In this document: piece by piece, positions 34,202 to 45,452 of the stretch
Layout of the letters: each line of letters opens with the position of its first letter
Position numbering within the stretch: the first letter of the stretch is position 1
NCBI GenBank assembly: GCA_015847255.1
Contig: JADLZK010009279.1
Coordinates: forward strand, 1 to 64,000
Origin: Hyparrhenia diplandra
Taxonomy: Eukaryota > Streptophyta > Magnoliopsida > Poales > Poaceae
DNA: 64,000 bases
Direction: 5' to 3'
Translations under genes and position numbers: made by a program
The notes under the pieces: generated by a model
Seen by the model: only the letters and a program-made list of their open reading frames with translations
What the model was told of the DNA's origin: nothing
Databases searched by the model: none

Positions 34202-35403
34202 CTAATCTGAAGTGCAGACCCATGAGTCGACGACGCCTGCTTGCGTTCTCATGCCCGCCGTTGCCGGCACCGGGGCCGTCGTCGTCCTCGTCGCTGTGGA
34301 GCCGCCGCTGGCGCCCGACGGGTTACGCCGACTGCGCTCCAGCAGAGGCCGCGCCGAAGAGTACGTCGCCTTGCAGCCACCGGCCCCGGTGACTGTCGCG
34401 CCCCGACCAGGCCGGACAGCTCGTCGCCGCCGTTGCGCGGGTGCAAGTGCGCATGCGGTGGCCCCTGGGAGCCCACCATGACATCGTGTACAGTGAGACC
34501 CAAGAAGTCCGCCGGGTCCTGCAGCCTCGTGGCCGACGGTGGCGGCGCTATGCCGCGGTCGAACGCTGGGTGCGCCGCGTACTTGCCGTCGCCGCCGAGA
34601 GAGCAGCTGATCTGGTGGAACGAGTGGTAGTTGTTTTCGCTGGGGTGATCTTGCTGCATCCCGAGAAGAGCGGACGTCGAGCCTGCTGTGAGCTGGTGGT
34701 ACCTGTCGCTGGACGCCACGGCCGTTGTCGTGCCCTGGGCGGTGCTGGAAGCAGGCGCAATGGAAATGTTTCCCGGCGGGTAGGGTGTCGCCGACGACGC
34801 GTGGACCTGGACCTTCTGCGCGAAGGGGCGGAGGAGGTACTGCGGCAGCGTGGCGGGGCCCGCGGTCCCGGCGGTGCGCAAAGGGAAGAGGTGGTGGTCG
34901 AATCGGGAGCGCACGGTCGCGGTCGCGCCGTCGGCGAAGGGCGGGGCGGGGATGCCGGTGAACTCCTGCACCATGGCGCGGAAGTTGGAGGTGTCGGTGG
35001 TGAGCACCGTGGTGGGCGCGCGGCGCGACGCCCGCGCACGCTTCCTCGACCCCCTCGGCGCCACCGCCGCGACGGCCTGGGCCGGGGCTGCGTCAGCCTG
35101 CAGGTCGTCCGCCGCAGAGGCCGCCATGGAACCACCATGGCCGGGCAGCGACGGCGGCGAGGCCGACGTCTCTGCGCCGGCCGGGAGTGGCGCCGTCGTC
35201 GTCGAGCACCAGTGGGACAGCGGCGGCGTGCGGAGCTCCTGGAGGCCGTAGATCAAGGAGCCAGCGCCGCCGAAGCCCGGCACGGATGGCGGTGCTTGCC
35301 GGATCAGGGCGGAGAGCGGCGAGGAGTCGGCGCCGCATCTGGAGTCGAACTCGTCGTCGCCGCCGCTGGACGACTGCAGGCTGCCGCTGTTGCCGGAATC
35401 CAT
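34202..35403 (-). CDS. VQ-motif protein, intronless, one frameshift near the C-terminus
   Basis: VQ proteins are small nuclear/plastid cofactors, mostly partners of WRKY transcription factors in stress and defence. Start MDSGNSGSLQSSSGGDDEFD at 35403 is typical of grass members. The basic stretch GSRKRARASRRAPTTVLTT leads into the VQ motif FRAMVQEFTG (residues 141-150), followed by IPAPPF. The rest is low-complexity Ala/Ser/Pro with a Gln/His region. Reading on in frame gives a run of Arg-rich nonsense after SPGPVAA. One frame over, the sequence continues GGCKATYSSARPLLERSRRN and ends MRTQAGVVDSWVCTSD-stop at 34204-34202, the normal VQ C-terminus. A one-base deletion (or two-base insertion) between about 34375 and 34410 explains this; total length is 3n+2. 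No introns, as usual for the family. Confidence 0.9.
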
Positions 35404-36155
35404 CCCACGGAACGTAGTAGGCGCCGCTGGTGCTAGTGCAACCGCAGTCCGCAGCTCACCAAGCTACGACGTACCAGCTTGGTGTCATTACCTTCGCACC
35501 AATGGAGGAAGCGAAGCAGGACCAGGGACGGTGGTGCAGTACGTACGCAGGGGAGACGCGCGCGCGCGCACGCCGAGTCTAGTACTCCAGTCGGCAGATC
35601 GACCGGCCGGAGTGGAGAACGAGAGGATCGGAGCCGGGACCGGGAGCAACGACGTGGCGAGGTCGAGAAGGGAGAAGAGAAGCAGGCACGCTGCACGCAA
35701 ATGGGTGTAGCCTTGCCCGTGTGGCGGGGGTGTTTTTGTATGGAAATGGCGAGCGGAGGACGCTTGCCGGCCGGGCCTGGTCCTGGCGAGCGCATGATTA
35801 GGCCCTGGCAAGCTGCGAAAAGTTGCGTGCGGGCGGGCAGGATGCTTGGGCAGCGATCCAGAGGGATTCGGGTGGTGGGGTGGGGTGCGCGCTCAGCAAA
35901 GCGTCGCGGTCGCCGGTCGGCAGGGGGGAAATCATGTCGTCTGCCCGCGCTGCCTGCCCAGCTTTCCTACGGCTTAGATCGGCTTTGCTTTCATGTTACT
36001 GACAGTAACACCCGTTGAGTTGTACTCGTACTCAGCGCGGGTCTGACTGGATACAAAAATTCTTGTCTACGGTCCAGCCATCCATGCATGCATGAGTATA
36101 AAAATTCTAGCCTGAGCACACATTTTAAAAAAACAAGAGAGATGCCAATTATATA
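35404..36155. promoter_or_regulatory. upstream region of the VQ gene
   Basis: GC-rich to about 35960, then AT-rich. Frames on both strands are compositional. No TATA box or defined operator assigned with confidence. Confidence 0.35.
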
Positions 36156-36496
36156 TAAAAAAACTTGGTCAGGTGGGGAAAAGACCGCCTCACCGGCATT
36201 GTTCTTAAGAAGAAACCTCGGTTCCCCCGACCGAGAAAATCTCCGAACCCCGCCCCACCCTCGACGGTAGGAGTCTTAGCCCATGAGAACTACGATCCTT
36301 CTGAGCGGACCTAGGCGGTATTCACCGTAACCCCCGGGCCGGTATACACCGTCGCCCACATCTCGATCCCCACGGGACCTGACCGGCTCTTAACTAGTGC
36401 TTTGGCACACGGGATTGACGAGGGGATTTTTTTTAACCACAACTTGAAATTCGCTCCCACGGGAAGTCGAACTCAGGACCTGTGGAGTGCCACTCG
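36156..36496 (-). mobile_element. tRNA-derived SINE-like retroposon, minus strand
   Basis: Read on the minus strand, the head has GAGTGGCACTCCACAGG and box B GAGTTCGACTTCCCGTGGG. The body is GC-rich, and the 3' part is TTCTTCTTAAGAACAATGCC followed by GGCGGTCTTTTCCCC and a T-rich tail, a layout I recognise from Poaceae SINE families. ATTATATA at 36148-36155 and 36497-36504 is a plausible target duplication but is low-complexity. Confidence 0.6.
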
Positions 36497-36504
36497 ATTA
36501 TATA

Positions 36505-37443
36505 AAGAACGATAACAATCACAACTGCAAACAACTATAATCAACAACAACAACAACAACGGTAGCGGCAAAAATAAACGACTAACTAAGATAACTCTAC
36601 CAACAACATATCCTACTTGCAAGTTGCAAAATGACCAAACAAACTAACTACAACGAAGACAGACACCTAAGGAAAGAACAAAGAAATCTCATTCATCATA
36701 TTCAAGCAGGCAAGACCTTTTAACCCTATTAGTGGCTTAGGAAGGTTAGACGACAACAATCTCTTTAGGCGTCCTACGTAGGCTTGCACTACATCCTCGT
36801 TGAGCTTTTTGTTATTTCCATCTATACTCAGGTCTTTTAACACAACACGTTGTGCAAGGTGGTCACTTCGACGAAGCTAGATGGGCTATCATAGGACTTA
36901 TGTCGACATCTTGTTCTCGTGCTCACTGGTGAAGGAGGACGAATAGGACATGTGAAGATCTCTAGATTGGTTTTGGCTAATTAGTGACATCCTAGGACTA
37001 ATCTCTCTATGCTAAGTGTTTGATTTAGTTGGAGATTGGTCAAGCCAAGGTTGGTGCATGGTGGTCATGGTGGATGGGTCGAGGTGATCCAAATGATGAT
37101 CAAGTGCGCAACTTGGAGTGGTTCGTGGATCAAAATGGGCTCAAGGCAAAAGTATATCCATAGGGCCATTTTAATTTTGTACTCAAGACACCATAAAGGG
37201 TGTGAGTGATTTAGGATCGATAAGCCGTACTATAAAGAGGGAAAAACTATCGTACATATCGGTCCTCATGTGCCTCTAGGTTCAAAATCATTTGCATGCA
37301 TTCTAACCTAGAGAGCTAACCCGACCTTCAAAATTGTTTGTGAAAATGCTAACACACGAGCACATGGTGATGTACACGTGGTGGTGTTGGCACATTTGCG
37401 AAGGCGGTGTTGGTTGCAGGGTTGAGATGGGTTTGGGTACCGC
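36505..37443. other. intergenic with AAC microsatellite
   Basis: (AAC)n at about 36541-36560. The rest is unassigned, with no long frame. Confidence 0.5.
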
Positions 37444-37519
37444 TCACCACGATGCATTCGACGCTTTCGAGAAAATGAAACGTCTATTTTCTATTGCGCC
37501 GGATGCATCGTGGTGGTGA
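37444..37519. other. compact foldback (pre-miRNA-like hairpin or MITE relic)
   Basis: TCACCACGATGCAT at 37444-37457 pairs perfectly with ATGCATCGTGGTGG-TGA near 37503-37519. Inner pairing continues through CGACGC/GCGCCG and AGAAAAT/ATTTTCT, leaving a loop of under ten bases. About 30 paired positions in 76 nt. Confidence 0.55.
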
Positions 37520-37557
37520 AAACATGCTAACTCTCGTGCTCAAGTTGGTATACTTGT

Positions 37558-38942
37558 TGAGTAGCAAGTCGGGGTCGAGGCGACGCAAAAACGGAAACCT
37601 CGCGCGCAAAAGTGACCCCACGACGGACGCGGCATACGCGGCGCCCGGGCGCGTCCGGGCGTAGTGTTGAGGGGCTGGCCGGGACGCCGACGCGTCCCGC
37701 GCCACGCCCGACGCTGGGCTCGATGAGTCCCAGCAGTCACAGCGACACCGGGCGAGGTTCCGACAGCTCGGCTTTGAACGGCGCCGACGCTTCTCGGTGC
37801 GTCCGGCGCGCGCGACGCGAGTCCGAAGAGCATGTCACGGAGGGTCGCCCGGACGGGGGCGCCGACAGCACGGCGCGCTGCGCGCTGGCAGCGTCCCGGC
37901 GGCGTTGTGTCGCGCGGTGCCCGGTGCCGGTTGACACGGCGCGCTGGCGGCGTCTGGCGATTTGCGTCCGGCGGCGCGCGTCAAGATCAGACGCGTTTTT
38001 TGACGAGTTCGAACCTAACGACTCTATTTCGATGGGATGACTATAAATATGTGTTTGGCTGGCCATGGGGAGGTCTCTTGGTCATTCTTACACATTCTAA
38101 CACCCTTTGAGCTGAGCAAACATCCTCCTCCTCACTCCCTTTGCTTGTGAGCATCATTCTAGTGAGTTGAGGTGATTTAAGTGCACTTTGCTTTGATCTT
38201 TGCATCTAGTGGCACTTGGGGATCGTTGTGAGCCGGTGGTTTTCTTGTTGCTCTTGAGCACCACTCCTAGCCGGCTTGGTGATTGGTGGAGGCGTTGGCA
38301 AGAGTTGGTGATTGTTCTTGGCCACCTCCGGTGATTTGTGAGAGGACCGTGCATCCTCGTCGGGACGACGAATTGCAAGTTAATACATTGCTCGTGTTAG
38401 TGAGTACCTCTCATTTGCTTTGGGTTCAAGAAGCCTAAAGGCAATTGGCTTGGAGTGAGCTCCATCTTGACCCACACGTGAGAAGGTCGACACAACCGGA
38501 GAGTAGGTTGATGGTGACTAAGTGAACTCCGGGGAACAAATCATTGTGTCTCTATTTGTCACTTGTCATCCGTTGGTGATTGGCTCCATTGTTCATATTG
38601 ATATTCATCCTACGGTGATTGGTTGACTCACCTCTACATTGTGGTATATCACTTCTACTCTCTTGCATTACTTTGATATATATCTTGTGCTAGAGTAGTT
38701 AGTGTAGCTTTGCTAGTTGCTTAGACTTGTTTAGTGTATTTTAGTTAGTTCACCTAGTTGGTAAAGTAGTGACTTAGCAATTTGAGTGAACTAGAGATCA
38801 TAGCAACTAGGAGGCTTGCCGACAAGTAGAGCTAGAGCAAACGCTTTTATCGCCATTTGTTTTTCTAACAAGTTTGTCTAGTGTTTTGTAGAAAATTTTA
38901 TTAGGCTATTTCCCCCCCCTTCTAGCCATTTAGGACCTTTCA
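37558..38942 (+). mobile_element. solo LTR (Copia SIRE/Maximus-type), 1.39 kb
   Basis: Starts TGAGTAGCAAG and ends GGACCTTTCA (TG...CA). ACTTGT flanks both ends (37552-37557 and 38943-38948), a target duplication of 5-6 bp. The first 480 bp are GC/CpG-rich (U3-like). A TATA box (TATAAATATG) lies at 38041, followed by AT-rich R/U5-like sequence. The end region CTATTTCCCCCCCCTTCTAG is a familiar 3' LTR signature of large grass retrotransposons. No internal coding region or second LTR: left by LTR-LTR recombination. Confidence 0.75.
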
Positions 38943-38948
38943 ACTTGT

Positions 38949-40004
38949 CCTCAACCTTTCGGGTATGGTAGTCGAGGAGACGTTGCCTCTACTTGGTAGA
39001 TCTTCATTGTCACCTAGACCACTTATGTGTTCACTTTGGACATAGAATGGGTAGCACAATCTTCGATGATTATGAAAAAGATGGGGTCTTTAATCGCAAC
39101 TTGTCTATTTCAGACCTCGTCATCATCAGATGCATCTTATAACAAAACAACATCACCAAACAGATGATGGTCTGTAGTAACATTTGGTTTGTCATCTAAA
39201 TAGAATAAGGTAATCTGCTCCATATTATGGGTATATGTTAGTGAAACTCCATACCAAAAGCCTTTGTGTATATGCACGTGTAATTTCCATGTATTTTAGG
39301 TGCTTAATTTTCTATTGTTCTCCAGGCAACATGAAATTTTATCATTATTTGATTATAAAAAAAACTTGATTGTCTCTTGTGGGTTGTCTTTTCAATTGTA
39401 CTAGTTGTATATGATTGTTTCTTTATAATTGAAGTGCCTAAACTAAAATAGCTCCCATTTTTGTACCAAATCCAACTCATTGGTATGGGTATCAAGTATC
39501 ATCTATATATCATGCCTAACTACCGGTGGACTAGAAAAGGTGTTTACATATAAGAGAATACCTATGATTGACACTTGAAAAACCTGGCTTCGCCAAACTT
39601 TTGGCGGCGTTAAGTAGGTTTATGTATACTCTTATATGTAAATCATGATTACTTACAATAGTATATGTGAGATTGATTCAAGAGGGAGAAATCAAAAGGC
39701 ACGACCTTAGAAAGTGCCAAAAAAATTACTTGTTTTTGGATGGTATAACTTGTAGATGCTGCAAGTTTTTTGTGTAATAATTGTGCGTTGACATTGCAAC
39801 AATAGTAGTAGATGGATGCAACAATGGAAGTGGCCCTCGCCAAACTTTTTGTACGTAAAGTGGCTCCCCGCCAAATCCCTTGTCCCCGTGATGATTACAC
39901 ATGGATCAATTCAGGGGGTTCTCATTATTTATCATCTTCGATGATTGCATTTCAAGTTAACAAGTGAAATGCTAAGTGAAATCCTTGTTTCACATTTTAA
40001 TTTA
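38949..40004. other. intergenic, with a ~100-bp foldback at 39543-39643
   Basis: TTTACATATAAGAG at 39543 is inverted at 39630-39643, and inside it CGCCAAAC is inverted as TTTGGCG. Probably a tiny MITE. The CGCCAAAC string recurs at about 39838. No gene. Confidence 0.5.
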
Positions 40005-40304
40005 GGGTGTGTTTAGATCCCTTTGGAATGCAAAATGCCAAATACAAATTTTTTGTTGCATCAAAATATGGAATGCAGAATTTTTCATCTTAGTAATAGT
40101 TGCATACAATTTTTTTTTGCCATGCACATATCTTGTTCCCATGACGTTCTTTTTTCCTCTCTTTTGGACCTCTTGAGTGCAAAATGAAGAATGCAAAATA
40201 CCTCAATATTTGTTGGGTTTTCACCATGGTGTTCAGTTCCATTTTGCTAAACAATAGGATAAAAAACACAAAAAAATTGGCAAAAAAGAGGAACTAAACA
40301 GGTC
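40005..40304. mobile_element. Tourist (PIF/Harbinger-type) MITE
   Basis: Ends GGGTGTGTTTAG and CTAAACAGGTC are imperfect inverted repeats flanked by TTA (40002-40004 and 40305-40307), the target preference of PIF/Harbinger elements. 300 bp, AT-rich, non-coding. Confidence 0.75.
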
Positions 40305-40307
40305 TTA

Positions 40308-41689
40308 AAATCACTCATTTGTTATCCTCCCTATGTTCGAAAATGTTGGATGTTTTAGCTTTTTGTCACTACTCAAACTTCTCCAATTTTAACTAATTCA
40401 TAGGAAAATATATTAAGATCAAGCAACGCAGATAAATACTCTCCCCCGTGGATATCCCAAAATAAATTAATTCTTAGAATCATCCTAAGTTAAATTATCT
40501 TTGTTTGATTAACTTTATATGAAAAATAACATTTATGACTCCAAACGAGTACATTATAAAAATATATGTTATGATGTATCTAGTGATACTAATTCAAAAT
40601 TATAAATATTGATGCTCTTTTCAATAAACTTAGTCATCTCAAAGTAGCTTGATTTTTAGGACAACTCCAAAAGTTAATTTAATTTGTGGCAAGTTATACT
40701 GGATAAAGATATATTTTATGGTGAATCAGTTTAATATAATTTGATATTATTATATATGTTGTGGCATGGTCAAAAATAGTAAAGTTTTGATGACCTACTT
40801 TCAGAACAGACATATGAACAGTACTGTTGGAGGGCCATGCATGATCTGATCCATAAAAACGTGTCATGGCACATGCATGTGCATCATCGGATGGTGAGAC
40901 GGAACCGTGCAACCTCCTGATGATGATGACAAAATAAAGGTACGGATCCATGGCTCTTGTCCTCGATCATATGTTTAGGGGGTATCAGCACTTCTTAGTA
41001 GTGTCCACCGAGGCATCATGAATTCATGATATATATACACAATACACTTACACCATAAGCCACGACATAAGCAGTGACGAAGCCAACTCTAAATTTAAAT
41101 TTATGGTGGCACTGCTAATGAAAAAGTCATAATTTAATAGTAATACATGGGAATTGAAACTCACTGTTGATAATTTTGTTTTTTACTCTTGTGTGCAAAA
41201 TGCATGTGGCGTCGCCCACTGCATAAGCCATAAGATGATAGCTACGAGTCTACCACATACCTGCTTCCTTCTGATAATAATTGTTTTATTTTCTGAGAGG
41301 ATGATAATTGTTTTGTTAATGTTAATGCATAGGGCCTTTTATCTCACAATTGACGTACGGCCTCTCAAGTTACCTATTCTGGCCATGGTCGTTGTCACCC
41401 ATCATCGTGGCCCGCTTCGCCGCTTCTATTTGTATATTGGCCCGACAGGCTCAATAGCAATTCGACGACCGTCACCGAGCTGTGGGCTGTTTCCTTTTTT
41501 TATATCTTTGGACCCAACTAACCCAACACTCCAACTAACTAGAGGTTGTCAAAGGTGGTCTTTTTTGTATTTCTAAGTATTTTTTTTTTGTATATATGTC
41601 CCTTTTTATTTTGTATAAAAAAAATATCATTTACTTTTTATTTTTATTTTTCCATCTTTTTTGCGATTACATTCCCTTTTCCTCATTTT
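40308..41689. other. intergenic, AT-rich
   Basis: No gene supported. A 140-codon plus frame at 41154-41576 has no domain. Homopolymer T runs are common. Confidence 0.45.
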
Positions 41690-42300
41690 ACTCTAGGAAA
41701 AGAATATTGATCTTCTAAACCTCAAATATTTCTATAGAGATCCTGGAATATTGATCACCTAAACATGGAACATTGTTCTCCTTGGTTGAGATATTAATCT
41801 CTTGAACTATAATTTTATTTTTCATTTTTATTTTTTATGTTTTTATATTTTATTTTGTGTATTTTTATATTTTATTTCCTTTCATTGCATGGGATGTTAT
41901 TATTATACTAAATCTAGGATATTATTATTACTTTTTTCATTTCTATAATGGATGGTTATATCATCCCTCTAAACATTACATATTATTTTCCTTAATTAGG
42001 AGTATTATTCTCATGAACATAAAATATTATCACCTTGAATTGGTATATTTCTTCTAAGTTGTAATAATGTTGTTTACATCTAGAATATTATTGTCATTGT
42101 CTTGGAACATTATTCTCATGAATTAAATATTACCCATTTGTGTTCTCAATTAGAATATTATGCTTATGAGCCTATAATATTCTTCCCCTAGGCTGCAACA
42201 TTTTTCTCGTGTCAACCTATAATATTATGCTTATGAACCTATAATGTTCTAGCTAGAACATTGTCACTTATAAACAAAAATATTCTAAATTTAATCATGA
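41690..42300. repeat. degenerate AT-rich tandem array
   Basis: Irregular units of about 30-45 bp built on GAATATTATTCTC / AACATTGTTCTCC followed by TTGAAC, AACCT or ATGAACCT. Units such as CCTATAATATTATGCTTATGAA recur nearly exactly around 42163-42245. Looks like an eroded satellite or the core of a lost element. Confidence 0.55.
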
Positions 42301-42728
42301 GAAAAAAAAAAAAAAAAGTTCTTCTATATTGAAGTGGGATCTTGCTATAAAGCATTTGAAGTAAGAAAAACAATAGTGCATTCAAAATTCAATTTAGATG
42401 TTTGTTTTTAAACTAGTGTTTTGAAGTTTCAAAATCATTGTACATGTTGTGACATAAATGTTATGCCAGCTTCCATTGTGTTGTACTCAACTTTATGCTG
42501 CGAACTTCTTTTGTTTACTCATAACATTTCATCTTTGTTTGAAACAAGTTCTCGATATCGAGAGGAATGGTATTTATTTGAACATTTTTCATCGTTTGAA
42601 TTTTTTCAATTGCTTAGGTCATTATTTTGTTTCCTCAGGAAAATTTGTTTGATTCTGAGAATAACATATAGTCTTCGTTAGGATTTTTTTCTTTCATGCC
42701 GTCATGGTTCTAAACCACGGTCCAAAGA

Positions 42729-44573
42729 TGTCGACTAGCTAGTGTGTGTTTCGATGGCCTAGCTCATGGGACAAATGACACAAGGTTTATACTAGTTCAG
42801 GCAAATCGGTGCCCTAGTCCAGTTGGAGTCACTAATCCGAGCTCGGGGCTCGTAGAGGGGTGGCTACAAGCTGGTTCGAGAGAGGGAGCGAGCTCCCAGA
42901 TCTCTGTGATTGAGGTCGGTGCCAATATCGTGGAGTGTGTTATGAGAGTGGAGAGTGAGCTGAGTTGCTTGCCCTCTCCCGACGGCCAAGGGGGCCCTTT
43001 TATAGTCCAAGGGGTGTACATGAGGAGGCCACGGGAGACGACGTGGAGTAAGAGGTAAAATATAAAACGTGCCGACAGTAGGGCACGTCGGTGTGTCAGT
43101 TACGCGTGCGCCGCTACCCTACTGCTCCGTAGCCTGCCTTGCTATTCTGCTCGGCGTAGAGGAGGGCGGCGTAGGAATCTCGCCGTCCAGGACTGGTCTG
43201 GGCGAGCTCGGGAGCTCGCTGGCTTCATAATGATGACCGGGGCGTTGTCATGACCCGTGAGATAGGGCCCGTAAGGACAGGCCCACGAGGCCCGAGGGGG
43301 GCGGCCGCGGCGCCGCCGTGGCATGCCCGTCGCGCCGCCTCCGCCTCCGCATCCCTTCCGCGAATTCTTCGGCAATTAATTCAGAAATAAAGAAGGAAAT
43401 TCACTAGGATTATCTTAGGCTTTTTGGTGTGCAAGGGGATATTCCATCTATAAGGAAGACCCTTATTAGGAAAATAAATAGGATATGCTTATAAAAGGTA
43501 TTCCAATCTATAAGGAAACCTTTAGAGAGATTGCTTGCGATACAAGTCCCACTAGCCAGGGCTATAAAAGTAAGGGGTCTCAGAATCTTTTCGGGGCAAC
43601 AAGCAAATAAAGAAAATTTATCCCAACTCCTCCCTCTCTCCCCCGCTCCTCCCTCCGCCCACCCGCCGCCCAAGACGCCACCACCGCCGCCGCACCGCCG
43701 CTTCCACCGCCCGGCGCCCGCCAGCCAGGTAGCGGCGGCGCCGCCCTCCCTCCGGTCGCCGACGCCACCATCACCACCCGAGCCGCCCGCGCTGCCCCCC
43801 AAGGGCGCGCTCGCCACGTGTCACGCCTGATCGATCTGGTTTGTGACAGGCGTGCTTGGTTACGTTCCAATCGAGTGTTACGGCAGGGAGGCGTCCCATC
43901 GGCCGTCGGGCACGCCCTCGCCCGCCATTCAGATGTGCGCCGCCGCACCGCCACGCCGCTGGCCGAGGGAAGCGTGAAGTTCGGTCGAGGCACGGCGAAA
44001 CGTGTGGACGAGAGAGCTCGACAGGAGGTAAAGATTCCTTTTGTCCGTAGCGGTTGGCGTGGCTTCGAGCTCGTCCTATCAAGATGCTGTTGCGCATGCG
44101 CCAGGAGATTGGATTCCTGTTACCAGTATCTTGCCACAGACTGTAGCTGCGGCCGATAGCTGTAACACTCAATTACGACTAGATGCTGTTACTGTAGAGT
44201 TGACCCTGCCCTTCCCTCGCTGGAATGGGCGGCTGGTCACTGTAGAGGTCTGTGAGCTCGTGGCCTTTTTGGCGTCGCAACCTCGAGGTCGTGCGAGTCG
44301 AAAACCGACCACGTGTCCCTTCGAGATAGCGGGGCTTGGTCGTACGGCTTCTAAGCTCGTACGACCCGAGCTCGGTGTTACGAGGTCAGTGCTCGTGCGT
44401 GGTGGAGTTTGGCGCCCGGTCTTAGAGCTCGCGGCGAGCGGGAAGCTTCGCTTCGAGGCGGGACCCCGGCCTCGTGGACCGAGCTCTGGTCAAGCTGAAT
44501 CGGGCTAGGTGTCTTTGGTCTTTTGCACTGATTTGGTGCGTGTTAGGGGTACCGGTAATATTCGTCCCGACAC
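42729..44573 (-). mobile_element. LTR-retrotransposon LTR-derived block, probably composite
   Basis: On the minus strand it starts TGTCGGGACGAATATTACCGG (44573 downward) and ends CTAGTCGACA (42729), giving a TGTCG...CGACA inverted end pair. A minus TATA (CTATAAAAGGGCC) lies near 43000. A plus-strand TATA (GGGCTATAAAAGTAAGGGG) at about 43562 follows a TGTCATGACCCG start near 43248, so a second LTR in the opposite orientation may be nested. No coding domains. CATGC occurs near both sides (42697 and 44574) but not exactly at the ends. Confidence 0.5.
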
Positions 44574-45062
44574 ATGCTCACAACATTCACTTTTTGAACA
44601 TTTTGGCATGAAGCTGAAATCTTTTTAGTAGCTACATTTCTTGAAATAAATCACATATATTGATGGCACATTTTTTTTTTACATAACCTTGAACATATTT
44701 ATCCTAAAGCTAGAGTATTTTTTTTTTCAATGTAACACTATGGCTACTTTTTTTTTAGGGGAGCATTGACTTTATTTATTCAGTAGGATAAAAACTACAT
44801 GCTTCATCTGGAGGATCAAAAACCAAATATGTCTACCTATTGAAAAATTAACAGAGCTTCTAGCTAATTAAAATAGGTCGTCGACATTTGACTTTCGTCC
44901 TTCAAAGACGAAATCTGCTCCAATGAAACTTCTTCTTACGTTTATCTCTCGGAGATTTGGTCCATACATTTCAACATCTTGCCTAGTAAACACCTCACCG
45001 CATTGGCACAACGGCTACTTGGCACTCCGCCCGCCTGCGTGGTTGGCTTTACGTGGAAGAAG
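44574..45062. other. intergenic
   Basis: No gene seen; several T runs. It ends in TGGAAGAAG, the repeated target string of the insertions that follow. Confidence 0.4.
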
Positions 45063-45063
45063 T

Positions 45064-45101
<38 letters not shown>

Positions 45102-45111
45102 AGCAGCATAA
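45063..45111. mobile_element. poly(T) insert sharing the SINE target site
   Basis: TCC, about 31 T, then AAAATGAGCAGCATAA, bracketed by TGGAAGAAG at 45054-45062 and 45112-45120. A second tail-rich insertion into the duplicated target of the neighbouring SINE. Confidence 0.55.
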
Positions 45112-45125
45112 TGGAAGAAGGTTGA

Positions 45126-45438
45126 TTTTTTTTTTTGAGAATGATGACAGTACAACGCAGACACTCACAACACGCCGCGCACACTCACTCTATGAACACA
45201 CGTGACGCAAACCCTACCCCTATGAGCACCTCCGAAGGGACCGAAAGCACCGGTAGATCCGGAGATTCTCGAAGTCACCATTGGCGCCCGCCGCCGACGG
45301 AACGCCGCTACCACTTAATGCATAACGCGGAAAATCCCGGGAAAATCGAGGAAAAAGGTGCGAGCACCAGGATTTGAACCCCGGTGGGTAGCGTCCCCAC
45401 TGGGACCGCCCTACCATTGGACTACAAGCCAATTCATT
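45126..45438 (-). mobile_element. tRNA-derived SINE with 14-bp target duplication
   Basis: TGGAAGAAGGTTGA lies at 45112-45125 and 45439-45452. Read on the minus strand the element begins TGGCTTGTAGTCCAATGG (box A-like TAGTCCAATGGTAGG), has box B GGGTTCAAATCCTGG, then a GC-rich body, and ends in a poly(A) run (T run at 45126-45135 on plus). About 313 bp. The head resembles a tRNA; the family is common in grasses, name not verified. Confidence 0.85.
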
Positions 45439-45452
45439 TGGAAGAAGGTTGA

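Noticed and set aside
34441..35436. 331-codon plus-strand frame opposite the VQ gene
   Set aside because: Arg/Gly/Ala-rich antisense shadow of a GC-rich coding exon; the minus strand carries the VQ motif.
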